DNA of 64,000 nt from Geranomyces variabilis. Taxonomy: Eukaryota; Chytridiomycota; Chytridiomycetes; Spizellomycetales; Powellomycetaceae. Under the pieces are notes generated by a model. The model was not told where the DNA came from. It did not search any database and worked only from the letters and a program-made list of their open reading frames with translations. This document shows, one piece after another, positions 20,919 to 32,833 of this stretch. The position numbers were made by a program, and so were the translations under genes. The stretch is from positions 1-64,000 of the forward strand of contig JADGJP010000024.1 in the NCBI GenBank assembly GCA_027603065.1. Direction: 5' to 3'. Each line of letters begins with the position of its first letter. Position 1 is the first letter of the stretch.

Positions 20919-23900
20919 TTAAACTTTGCCTTTTTTGCACGCCTGCGTGGAAGCGTCTAATTGTGCCTTACTTGCCGTTCGAGCTGCTGCCTTGGCCTCG
21001 GCCCGTGTTCTTCCGGCCTTGACGTCGTTGGTGCCAAGCCGCTTCACGTACGAATGGCGAGGGTCTTGCTTTGGCATGGAACCAAGCTTTCCACTTGTTT
21101 GAAAATCTCTCAAGATCTGTGTGGATGAGTTAGTGGCGGGAGCTGGTGGTGGTGACGCAGCGAAACCAACTTACCTTTTGTGCCACGTCGACATTGGTTT
21201 CAGTGACCGCTTTCCAGTTTCGCATAACATCTGGATTTTTGAAAAGAAAGAAGTCAGGATGATGCACAAAGGGTCGCATGAACGGATGATCGAAACGGAG
21301 AATTCACACACCCATAAAGACTTCGTTCTCCGCTTGGTTGCCAGCGAAACGTGCTTCCATCATATCATGAAGCTCTTTGAGAGTGTCCGATCGCTGCTTT
21401 CGACCATCCTCCAAGGCTTGGTGCAGTGACCCCACGACTTCCTGGTTGACGTAAGTTGGACTGGAAGGGTTGCTGCCGGCCATCATGATTCCCTTCAGAC
21501 CGTTGGCGCCGTAATCGATACTACGCATGTTTTTACGATCGTTCAATCGGGCAAACACATCTTCAGAGAGACCAGAAGTAAAGTTTTCGCAGAATCGGTC
21601 CTTTTTGATGTTTGGATGCACTGTGAGCGCTCCGACCAAATTGCCGAACTCTTGCAACTGTCAAGAAAAAAGGCTTGACGTAAGTTGACCTGGAAGCAAG
21701 AGTATTCTTCTTCTTCTCGTTCTCCGCGCACACTACCTCCAAAACATGGTCGCAGCTCAAGGCTCGGCCGCTTGGGCATTTTCCGCCAGCGGGATATGAC
21801 GAGAGAACTTCGGTGTAACGATTGTTGTTGGGGTCATGGGGATCGATAACGGGTGTTGCGAGGGTGCAGAGAGGTCTATCCGGAGTCTTGTTCTTGATGC
21901 ACGCGTCCGCGTAGTCGTTGGACCGGAAGTCATCCGTGGTATCCCAGTCAAGGATACAAGCTTTAGGCTTGGCCACTCCCCTCCGCTCGAGCCGCCTGTT
22001 ATATATGTGCGTAATGTCAAGCGGGTTGTCGTCTCTGCGAGCAAGCGCACCGCTCACGACCTTGTCGAGCCCGGCTCCAAACGCCTCTTGCAAGCCCATA
22101 TCGAGCGCGACACAGCCTACGACCCCGCGTGTTTTTTCAAACGCTTTGCCGGCAGCCCTCAACGCCTCCTGTTGCCCTGTCGCGTGAGAAAGACAAAACG
22201 GAAATGGATGGCTCAACGATCAGTATCGTGTGCCTCCTTGCGTCATGAATGCTGTATGATGCAGGCAGAGCACTCACATTTTGGAAGCGCCTTGTACAGC
22301 CGCCCGGCTATCGCGGCAGCCTCTCCCGCAAAATCAGATATCTCTTTCACGATAAGTGAAATTCCCTCGTAACCCTCAACGGTGTCGGCAATATCGGTAA
22401 TCGCGACTGCTGCTCTGGCAGAAGCCCAGATCGCTCGGCCGGCAGCGATGACCTCCCCTGCGCCAGGAAGCAAGCAAGCCAGCGCCGCGCCGATGACCAT
22501 CTCCATGATGGTTTTGAAAATTGAGTTTGTGGCGAGGGCCTTTTGCGCTGCGTCTTCGTGGCCAGCGTCCACCCCGTCCATGTAAGTCTTGACATAGACG
22601 ATGATTTGGTTGCCGCCGGCAACATAGCCGGCGGCCACGTTAATCGCAGACATGATTTCCGAAACGTTGTGGCTTAAGATAACCTTGTTTAAGAAGGCGC
22701 GCTGGCCAGGCGCGTTTGTGATGAAGCTCGAGGCAACGGTCTGAGGACTGTCGGGGTAATCACTCTTGATCGACGGGTAGCCAGTGCTGAGTGGAGGAAA
22801 TGAAACGCGGAGGATCATAAGCTACTAGACTTGCGAGCAGCCCGAATTGGTGATGCAGACGTACTATTTGACGCGAGTCTCCCACGGACGGCCGGGACAC
22901 TTGGGCATTCCATTCGGTTTCTCTCCCGCGCACAACTGCATTATTTTTTCTGTAAAACGGCGCAAGTTAATTAGCTGTTCTAGCATACGTCCATCAAACA
23001 GCGCAGCGCATTCAATTTGGCACATACCGTCAATGTAGGTATCGTAAAAGGAGCCATCGAACGAAATCGCAGATTTTTCGACAGGGGATGCTTTGTAAAA
23101 GGCATCCAAGTCCGGCACAGTGATAGCAATCTCCTTGGTCGACGAATACGGAGTAAAGTCATTGCAAGCACCGCCGTTGCATCGGAAGAGGTTGCTGTTG
23201 CTTTTACAAAATTTGTCCAATTGAGAGGGAAGCCCCTTCTGCGCCGTGTCCCGGTAGTAGCCAAGAGCTCGAGTGCCAAAGTCTAAACCGGAAATACCAA
23301 AAAAAGACATTAGCTATCGCGCATTTTTTGGAAACACCTGCGGAAAATGCCTACAAGAGTAATCCGACGACGTAGCAACGGTAAATGTGCTCAACCAGGT
23401 GTAATCGTGGCCGCCACCACGATCACCGGGCCTATTTTCGTGAATTTTTCGCGCTTTCAGGGTGGTGAGGAATTGGGGTGGATATCCTAGGTTGACGTAG
23501 ACGTGCTTCTTGAAGTTTGTGCCCTCGACTTGCTTCCAGTTAATGTCTGTTAGGGGGACGGAGAATGGTGCTGTGGTGCGCGGGCAGGTTATTTTGTCGT
23601 CACCGTCATCCCTAAGGAGGGTTTTGATCGTTAGATCTTCGACTGATGATCGAACGCGTGAAGCAAAACCAACCGGCAATCAAACATGTCGTGTCCAGGG
23701 TCGGCAAACATCAGGTTAAGGAGCTTGTCATCCAAGGCCTTAACGCCCCCGTCAGCTACTGGCAAGGAGGTCTCGGGATCATACTTGAAGAGGTCCACGA
23801 TGTAATCGGTGAGCAGCTTGTAAGCCTTCATGTAGCCAAATAACGTCATGCGGTACGCGGTGATCGGGAACAGCTTCAGTTCATCGACCCGCTTCAGCAC

Positions 23901-26335
23901 AAAGGCACTGAGATCGTCGTCAAAGGAGCTCGTAATCTTGTGGTCGTTGTCCAGCTTTGGTTCAAAGCCATCCATGTACTTTTCGTCCCAGTCGTCCTCG
24001 TAGAGGTATACCAAGTCTTCCGGGTCCACTGCATCATCGGTGCCGGTGCGTGGGAGCGAAGCGCCGCCTGCGTCCAGGTTGTACTTGGGGTCGGGGCAAA
24101 AGGTGACCGCGTAGTTTGCCTGAGGATGGATGAACTCACCGGTCAGCCTCCAAAAGTTATGACCCGGGTGAACCAGCTTTTCTTCCACTCACATTCACAC
24201 ATTGCATGAGCGAACGCTGGTCATCGAACTGCCAGCTGTACGCGCCAGGACACTGAGAGCAGCAAAACAGGTAAGCTTATGCAAAAGTAGAGTTTTTGGG
24301 CAGTAACTCACTTGTGACTTGAAGATTGTGTCGTATCGTTTAGGAATGCTACCGGTGGCAAACGGCGATGTTGGCCACTTTTTGAGCGATTACCCGTTAG
24401 CGCAATCGTAAGGATGCCACGACATTGTTCTGCACCCTACCACTCTCACCTGCTCGACTCTGCATTTTCCGCCATTCTCCTTTGGACTGGGCGCATTGTA
24501 AGGCGAGCAGCAGTATTTGCTGTTGGGGCTTTCACAACCGCAATTCTCGCCACACGCGCAATCACACATCACCAAAGCGCGCGAGTCTGGATTTTGAAAT
24601 ATGTTGTCGACGAACGGGTACATGTTTCGTGAAAGAGGCAGGTTGACGGCGGTGGAGATGGACGCGCACGAAATGGATCCGTCTTGGTTGCGCACCATGA
24701 GCTCGTCAGGGCATCGTGTGAGGTCCATTGCGCAGGAAACTGGTTTACAGTTGTATCTTGTACAAGTACAACAAGAGTTAGATCTAACAGGAAAAAAGCG
24801 TTCGACAGAGAGGTTTGAACGTACTGGTCCTCAACTCCGGGCGCCGGCATGCCGCCAATTGCCTGAATCATGATTCCGATGTTGTGGCCGTCAACGTTGC
24901 TGCAAGTATGTTGCTAGTTCAGTGGATGCGTATACTTTTGGACAGGTTCGGTTAGCGACTACTCACGAGATGTCATAATAATCGGTCCCTTGGAAACCGT
25001 TGAAGGTAAACTCGGCCAGTGTGGTTGGCTTTAACGCTCCTTGTCCTTGGCAACCGAGCGAGTATTCTGCAATATAGGAGTTATGAGTTAAGAAAAAGCG
25101 CAGATCAAGGGGTTGAGGCGTGGGTCAAATAAGGCCCTTACTGTTGGCTGGATTGCCGCAATCGCCGGTGGCACAGACAAGTTTATCGCCGTTGTAGCGG
25201 CAACCGGTTCGTCCCCAAATTCTGGCCGAGGTCAGATGACTGGATACTTTCACCGTCTAGCAAGTATCAGCGGCAGAATGGGGTTATGGACGGCCACGAT
25301 GGTTGTGCACAGTACAATCAAGAATAAGATGCTTACCAGTTGTTTCGCTGCGGCAATTCCGACACCTCCCTCTAGCGGCAACGGTGTGCCCTCGAAGCCT
25401 ACCCAAACGGGAAACTCGCAGCTGGTAGGAGCAAGATACGGTAAGCCGGTTTTACTTGACTTTCGACTCTTTGCAGGATCAAGACATCTAGGCAAACGCA
25501 CAGATTGACGATCTGAATTGAGCGGTCGCCCTCGCCTAAAGCTTCGGTGCCAGTATAGATCTCGCCGGGCCTTCCGCTGAGATCAAGACCGGGACCTTGG
25601 TTAATCACTCCCTTCCAGCAATTGTAGTCTCCCTTGGAAGTGTCGATGCATGTGGGCTTGCCAAGCTCATCTTTGCAAGACTGAAGACCCGCAGCGCACA
25701 CGTCGCTGGACCCGCCTCCGCTAGGCCCACCACTTCCGCCTGCAGGGCCTAGCACCCCGTTGGTGCAGGAATACGCTGCAGGATTAAAGCAGGCACTGCC
25801 GCATGCTTTCTGGCCAAGAGCGCAGAGGGTGGAGCCATCGCACGAGTTCTGCGAAGGGTCGTAGCATGCGGGACCTGGCAAAATGCAGCAATTGTCAGTT
25901 CGAGAATCCCACCTATGAAGAAGACCTAAATGTTTGCATTTTTATTTACCACACGGTTTTAGTTGAGGAGGGCACTGGGCACCGTCGCCGCCGCCGCCGC
26001 CTCCACCTGAACCTCCAGAAATCGGGCCTAAGGCTCCGTTGGTGCAAGAATATGCCTTGGGATCAAAGCAGGCGGTGCCGCAGGCCTGCTGGCTGAGTGG
26101 GCACAACGTCGTACCGGTGCAAGACAACACGGCGGGATCATAGCAGGCTGGGCCTAACAAAAAGGTACCACAAATTATTCAGTAAAGATCCCAACAAGCA
26201 TCAGCTGGCAGATTCGTTTATAAACTAACCGCAAGCTTGCAACGTTGGAGGACATTGGCCTGCAGGAAGCGCGAGGAAAGGCCGTGCTAGTACCGCGAGG
26301 AAAAGGAAGCCTGTGCCAAGATGCCTTGCAGACAT
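20919..26335 (-). CDS. Large secreted thaumatin-fusion protein with killer-type C-terminal region
   Basis: Eighteen exons join in one frame from the ATG at 26335 to the stop at 20919, about 1386 residues. In order it has a signal peptide (FLFLAVLARPFLALPAG); five Cys-rich modules to about residue 200 (pattern C-x5-ACG-x-AC[YF]-x4-5-SC, such as QQACGTACFDPKAYSC); and a thaumatin domain (about 220-505) from SIQIVNLCEFPVW to YAVTFCPDP. Then comes an extension of about 880 residues. This extension includes an acidic region, a Gly/Ala-rich hydrophobic stretch near 955-1000 (VIGAALACLLPGAGEVIAA), a DWDTTDDFRSNDYADAC segment, a CDHVLELQ motif near 1183 and a basic, Lys-rich C-terminus. The hydrophobic stretch plus the following Cys/His part resembles the C-terminal regions of large fungal killer-type GH18 proteins. 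The DH-x-x-EL motif could be part of a nuclease-like (HNH) fold. Both points are inference. The gene looks whole. Confidence 0.75.
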
Positions 26336-26954
26336 TGTTAGCTTGCTGGACGGTGGGCGGACAGACAGTAACGGGATCACCGCGGTGCTTCTCACCAGCC
26401 GCCGTAGTTATATATAAATGCCAGCGCAGGCAGGCCCAGCAGCTTTTTTCAGTCGCGGCACGGAATGCTCAGCGAGGCGTGTCAGGAGGGCCGAGCCGAC
26501 AGCAGCGAGTGCAGCGACTCAGCGAACCTGAGCTATCGGAATTTTCCTTGATCTCTTTTCTGGTTGGTGCTTCCCAACGCGCTGGCTCAGCAGTGTCAGC
26601 ACCACCAGAACAGAAAAGTTTTGTGCGTCTTTGATTGTTTCATGACTCACCCGTGCACAGCCAAAAATTCTCAAAATGCCCATGGGCACCAACCCCCCAG
26701 TCCGGACTCACCCCCCGAAACCTGCAAGATGTACCCGCCGACGCCAAAATTCGTGCTCACAGCCATGTGTATTACAAAAGCCAGTCCGAGATAATACAAT
26801 AAATACCCTTGATCATCACCGGTCATGGAGGCCTGCGCGTTCGTTTGGCTTGCCAGGCAAGCCTGCCACATCATGCGGTTCGTCGGGTCACGCGTCGCGT
26901 CTGGGTAGCGTACGGGTTAGCTAACAGGGCTCACAACAACGCGTTTAGCGAGAG
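26336..26954. other. Intergenic, promoter of the thaumatin-fusion gene
   Basis: Upstream region of the gene starting at 26335, and 3' flank of Pds5. It has a TATA box at 26408-26416 and a single TGACTCA near 26643. No coding evidence. Confidence 0.5.
26408..26416 (-). promoter_or_regulatory. TATA box of the thaumatin-fusion gene
   Basis: TTTATATATAACT on the minus strand, about 75 nt upstream of the ATG at 26335. This is a strong match to the consensus. Confidence 0.55.
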
Positions 26955-29900
26955 CTAGATGCATACCGGTATGAGGTCAGCTTCGTCACTGTCGCTGTCC
27001 TTTGCTGAGGCCTCTGCGGCCGCGGCGGCCTTGCCTCTGCGACGTGTTGCCGGTTCCAGAGCTGCCACACCCTCATCGCTCGGTACATTGCCGCTGTCAA
27101 TCTTTTTGATTGTCTGAGTCTTCTTTCGCGGAGAGGTGCGGACAGGCGTGGGTGACGCTGCTGGAGGTACTGGTTTTCTCCGCACTCGACTCGGCGTGGC
27201 TAACGGCTCGTCGTCCTCGCTTGATTCCAACTGCCTGGCAGCTACCTTTTGGCCGCGCGCTCGCGGCGTACGAGGCGCGGGTGCTTTGGTTTTCCGCTGC
27301 CGTCCCCGTCTAGTGGTGTTTTCCTTCTCTCCATCGGGGCTAGGCGCGACGGCTTTCTTGTCAGATATCGGCCTATGCCGCAGCGACGCCTTTGGTTTCC
27401 TTGACGCTGGTTTCGCGTCCTCGGCGTCGCTCACGTCCATCTTGTCCGCACGCGCGTCAGCGTCCGATAAATCCGATGCTGTCCAGATATCGCTGCCATC
27501 GTCGCGGCTAGCAGCGCCGTGTTGCTTTGCACCACTGTCATCCTGGACGTCGTCGTCCTCATCCTCTTGATCCTCGACCTCTGACACCTCCAGAAACGAA
27601 TCAGCCTTTCGCGCCCCACGCGGCGCGTTCTTCCTTTGCGGCGTCTCCACCGGTAACGGTCGGCTACGGCGGCTTCCGCGCTTGCCGTTATCACTACTAT
27701 CGTCCTCATCAATATCGTCCTCGAGTGGATCACTTCTCCGCCGCTTACGCGCCGAATGCGTGCCTGTGTTGCGTTTGCGCGCTTTCCGCTTCGAGCCCGT
27801 TGCGCGCTCCTCACCGCCTTCATCATCAGACGCATTTGGCGTCGTCGTCGCAGACATACCGGCTTTTGCAGCCGCCGCGAGTTTGGCCGCCGCGGCGGGA
27901 TCTCGTTTCGCCAATGAGCTTCTCTTGCCTCCGTGTGCTCCTCCGCCCGACGCTAACTTTGCGCGAAGCGTTACAAATTCTTGCGGTAGGTAGCTCTTGC
28001 GAGAGACCTCCGCCGATGAAGCCGCCGAAAGTTTTCCGAATATATCTTTGGGCAGATGGACGTTGCCCTGGTATGATGGCAGGCTCCATCCCGCTTGATT
28101 CGCCTTTTCTTGGATTAGCAGTTGCGCGAGGTCGCTGACAGCGTAGAGGTTTGCAGACGACTGTGCGTGCAAGTCGCGGTAGGTTTTTAGCTTGGAGGCC
28201 ATGTAATACAAGAATGAGGCGTTCTCGGCTGTTGCAACCGCGTCAAGGAAAAACTCGACGTAGACTGCAAATACGCCGAGATCCTCAACGCCCAGCGCAA
28301 AGTCTGTGTGATGCGCAAGCAGATGTAGGAATCGCACAAACGTATGCTCCATCAACGCCGGTCGCCCTTCCTGATCCAACGGGCGTCGCATCTTTGCGCG
28401 TCGGATGAAAAAGTGCTTAACTTTGTTGCGGAGTTCGATTTCTGGCTCATGCGCGGCAACCATGAGGAGAATGTTGTACTCGAAGGGTATGGACTGGTTG
28501 GACAGGTACAGCACCAGCTTTTCGATGAACGCGTTGCGGACCTGGTAAATCGGATCCTGCACCACGAGTGCGATTTTGTACAGATCGGTCGGGCCAATGA
28601 CGGCCGCGTATGTCGGGCAGCGAGCAAGCTCTAAGAATGCCAAGCCAGCCGCGAGGCGCAGGTGAGTTTGAAACGGCTTCGGAGTCGTTTTCTCTGCTAC
28701 GATTTCGCCGTCAAATTCGATAAGCCTCTGCAGCAGTTTGAAGACGGGTTGAGCTTTTTCTGCGCCGCTTTCCGCAGAGATTGCGACCAAACGCTTTGTG
28801 AGAAATTCGATTCCAAGGACTTTCAAAACACCCTCGCGCGGCAAATCAGCAAAATCGAGCCAATCGACGTCGTCATCGGACGCGCGCTGGTGGTTAACAA
28901 AGAGCAGTTCTTTGACAATAAAATTTGTGGCGGCAGTGTCATGATGGTCCGAAAAAGCCGCGTAATCCTCCGCAAGCTGCGACAAGGCCGAAAGCTGCGT
29001 CAACAGCTTTTCGTTCTCGAAAGTTAGACCACTGATGATCGTCTCCAGAACTTGATTGCACACTTCACCAGACTCGTCGCCCATGTGAGCCAGCACTATG
29101 GCGGCATCCTTGGCCTGACTTGGTGTGCCTTCCAGGGCGAACTGTAAAAGGCGTTCTTTGGATGCGCTATCGCGAGGCGTTTCCTCGGGAAACACCCTCG
29201 CAAACCGCGCAAGCGCGTCCAGCGAGTCAGTCACCAATGCATCATCCGAGCTTTGCAGCAGCTGTCGGAACTCATCGAGGTGACTCCGATACAGGGCAGG
29301 GAACACGGTCGAAATGTCCTTGAGAAGTTTCTCCGCAGTCTCGCCTATTCTGATCTCTGCCTCGTCCTGCGACGATCGAGCGAGTTGGATCTTGTCGATC
29401 AGGATGCTGATAGAGCTTTTAGCCACAATCGTCAGACTGATTCGCCGCAACAGAATCGAAAATGTTTCGAGCGCGCCGGCCTGTTGCTCGAGACGCTTGA
29501 TGATCTCCTTGATGTTTTTGATGAGCGGCTTATAGTCGCTTTGCAGGTCCATGACGCTTCGCATTAGCTTATAGATCCTACCATCGTTTGCCTTGGCAAA
29601 CTTCTGAAGCTGTGTCTGAGCAGTTTTGGCGTCCGGAAAACGTGACGAAATCTGCTCAATAATGCGATTCAGAATATCTTCTGTGCCTTCCGTGTCGTCA
29701 TCCATTATCCCTCCGTTGAATTTTTCGCACAAATCCAAGAAGATGGCGGTTCCTTGCATCATTATCGACTGACGGTCTAAAACATTCATGAACGCTTTGC
29801 GTTGGCGCTCGGTCCACACTGCGGCGATGTTCAATAGCCGCTCCGTGCGAACCACATCGTCTGTATTTGGCGGAAAAATCCGGTCGCACAGCGCTTTTTC

Positions 29901-32041
29901 AACCACAACTTTGGTTTCAGCGCCGTCCATGTAAAGCATTTCCAAAATTGCGCCGGGAATCCATCCGTACTTTTCCGCCGCGCCAGCCTCGCCAGTTGCT
30001 GGGTCGAGGATTTCGGCGTATTTGATATTAAAGAGCTGAGCCAGTGCATCCACGGCGGCTTCGCGGACGTGCGCACGTTTGTCCCTCATCCGGTCGCCGG
30101 CGGCGGCGAGGAGTTCGCGGCTGACGTTATGCGCGGCCAAAGCGTCAAGCCCGGCGAGCACTTTCATGACGGCGGTGCGAACTTTGTCATCTGGATCCAT
30201 GCATCTCTCTCGCAAGTCAACTATGCAAATAAAATCGATCACGGTCAGCAAGGCTAATAAATTACTTGACCTTTCCTGCGACACGGTTACCATTGAGCTC
30301 GGGTGCAAGTTCGGGGTGGTTCTTGAGTAACGGAAGTGCCCAATCCACCCAAGCAATTCGAACCGCATTGCTCTTATCAGCGCGTCTGCCCAACCACGAC
30401 TTCCAAGTTTGTGGATACTTCTTGCCAAGTTCAGATCCCCGCGCCGAGAACATCTCGCCGAGCGTGTTTGTGGCAAGGGTCCGGACTTTCACGTTTTCGA
30501 TCTAGAGACAAGGATGAGCCATTGGTATGGGATGGCTGACGGAGGACCTAGATGAGTCGATGCGTAAGTACCTGCAGCTCTTCATCCAGTAATGGAATCA
30601 CGTTTAGCAGGACCGCTGGAGCGGCTCGGTTGATTTCTAAGATCAGCGCATGTGTCTCCCGCCACTTTTCTTCATCATAATCGTCTTCTTCAAATCCATG
30701 ACCTGCCGCCACTATCGCGTCACTCAGGTGCTATTTCAAAAGAAAAAATGACTAATTAGACAGCTGTCTTAGCGACCGTAGTATGGCTGCCGCAAGACCC
30801 TGTACCTGGCATACGTATCGCTGTAGCCTCTCCGGTGAGGCGTTGCAGAGGTCAGTGGCCATTTTGTAAGCATTTGGCCGGTCCTCGCGCTTTGTGAAGC
30901 ATTTCAAGAGGAGGTCAACAACTTCTTGTGGTAATGTAGGGCATTCGTCGACGAGTTGTTGGAGAATGTCAAGCATTGCCATCGTAACCGCTTTTGATAG
31001 GTCATGTCTGCAAAGCGGGTTGAGTTAGCCAAAAAATCCCCGCGGGTTTCCGGAAAAGACACACATCAAAAAGAGGGTGAAAACCTACTTTAATAGATTG
31101 AAAAACGTTCTGAAGTATACTATCACAAGTTCGTCGGCGTTGAGGTCCGCCACAATGACCACACTTTTGACCGAGGACAGACTGTCAAGAAGCGCAAAAT
31201 ATTTGCTGAAATATGGACCATCTTTGTCGCTCAGATTTTGCAGCTGCTTTGCGAAAAACTCGAATATTTCCTGAGGAGGCGAAGGGAAGGGATTTAGATC
31301 CTTTCAGCTACCCCAGCTGCTGCCAGCGAGGATGCGCTTACGCGTAGTTGGTTTTGGCTATATGGCGCGTCTGGTGCGAAAAGCCGGAGAATCTCGGCCA
31401 AACAGCACGCGGTCAAGGCTTTGACGCCTTTATCTCGGTGAGACATTAAGGACGGAGCTCGCAAGTCCTTCTGAACAGTTGAGAGCGACTGCAGATCCAC
31501 AGTCTCCTGCTCCATTTTTGCAAGGTCATTGTGAAGTTTCTAAAGGGAAATTGGCAGAAGCGAGGGGTTACTTTCGTGCCGCCATTTCGCACAAGCCGCG
31601 GTTCGGCTTCGCGTTCAATGCCCTCCTCCAGCTTTGATGGGTCCCAGCGCGGCCATTTGATATCCGATGGCAATCGCGTTTTTCCGCGCATGACCAAAAG
31701 CTGACCCGGCCACAGCTGTCACGCCCTCCTCGTTCTTCGCTGCTGCCGGTCGCTCTATGTTTTCCTCCCGTGCTCTGACCGGACGCCACTTCCTCCATCC
31801 CGCATAACGAACGCTAGTTGGTGCCACCCACACAGCTGCGAAGTTTCACAACCAGATAAGAGAACGCAAACAGCTCAGATCAATGGGCTACCTTCAAGCG
31901 GTTGACGAGCTCTGCGGTTGCTATTGGCTTTCCCACTGTCAGCGGCACGATGCGCTGAGCGAACCTCAGTTTTTGCAGCCTGCTGTTAAAACGCGGGGGC
32001 GGGGAGATGGGTTCGTCTGAGAAGCCGAAAGCGTCGGCCAT
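26955..32041 (-). CDS. PDS5: Sister chromatid cohesion protein Pds5
   Basis: Seven exons (32041-31892, 31539-31342, 31270-31089, 31007-30806, 30730-30572, 30501-30291 and 30220-26955) give about 1455 residues. Pds5 landmarks appear in order: LQKLRFAQRIVPLTVGKPI, DKGVKALTACCLAEILRLFA, VDECPTLPQEVVDLLLKCF, LCNASPERLQRYVCQ, LNVIPLLDEELQ, then VRTLATNTLGEMF and a long HEAT-repeat body. The last 350 residues are charged and disordered, with AT-hook-like patches (RRGRQRKTKAP, PRTPRARGQK) that may touch DNA. Pds5 binds the Scc1-Smc cohesin ring with Wapl or Eco1 to control cohesion and loop extrusion in the nucleus. The very last codons could be replaced by a further small exon, since the end contains a possible donor (GTATGC). 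Confidence 0.9.
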
Positions 32042-32833
32042 ATGCGCTGCTGGTCTCCCTCTGTCTGTCTCTGGCGTCCTTGGCCTCGGTGGGCTAGAAG
32101 TTGATGGCAGCGAACAAAGGCTCTGAGAACCGATGGGCGGAGTCTCCTTTGACGCTCGCGGACACGTCGGAGCGCCCTTGTGTGACCATGTCCGAATGTC
32201 ACGCCACTACAGTATGCCTGCGCCTCCTTCCAAATGCGGCATAAATGACCGTGCATGGCCACCGGCTGTTTGGTTCCCGCCCCAACGTGCTGGGACTGAA
32301 AGGGAGAGCAACTACACCCTCTAACGGAAAGGCATACCCCCCGCAGCATACAGGACACAGAGAACCACAGGGAAAACGGATAGCAGAGAGAGAGACAAGG
32401 TGAGTGCGTGCATCGTGGACGTCTCTGATGTAGGCCGCAACGGGCAGCTGCTTTCTTTTGCCAGCCCCGTCACTCCATCCTCGTCGTATTTCTCATCCTC
32501 CTCCTCTCGCCAGCTTCGTCGATTAATACCATAGCCTTGACCCCGTCCGCCGCTCACACGCCGCCCTCCCCACCACCGCACCTTCGCGCCGAACGCTATT
32601 AAGGCCACACTTGCGCAGTGCCGCTCTTCTCTTCCCGCGCGCCAAAAAATCCACTCCGCCGTCTGCACGCGGGTCTGATACCACTAGCCGCCCAATAGTC
32701 TTCCTCCGGGCTACCTTACGTCCTTGCCTGCTAGAACCGCCGGCAGCCGCGCTCTCGTCTTCAACAGCAACAGCCGAGTTTTTTTTTCCCTCTCTCTGTC
32801 TGCGTCCTTGACTGTGCTTTCCCTCCGCGCGTT
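32042..32833. other. Bidirectional promoter region between Pds5 and the MAPKK gene
   Basis: The two genes start back to back, so this 790-nt stretch holds both promoters and 5' UTRs. The half near the kinase is C/T-rich on the plus strand, common just upstream of fungal start sites. No gene is supported inside. Confidence 0.5.
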
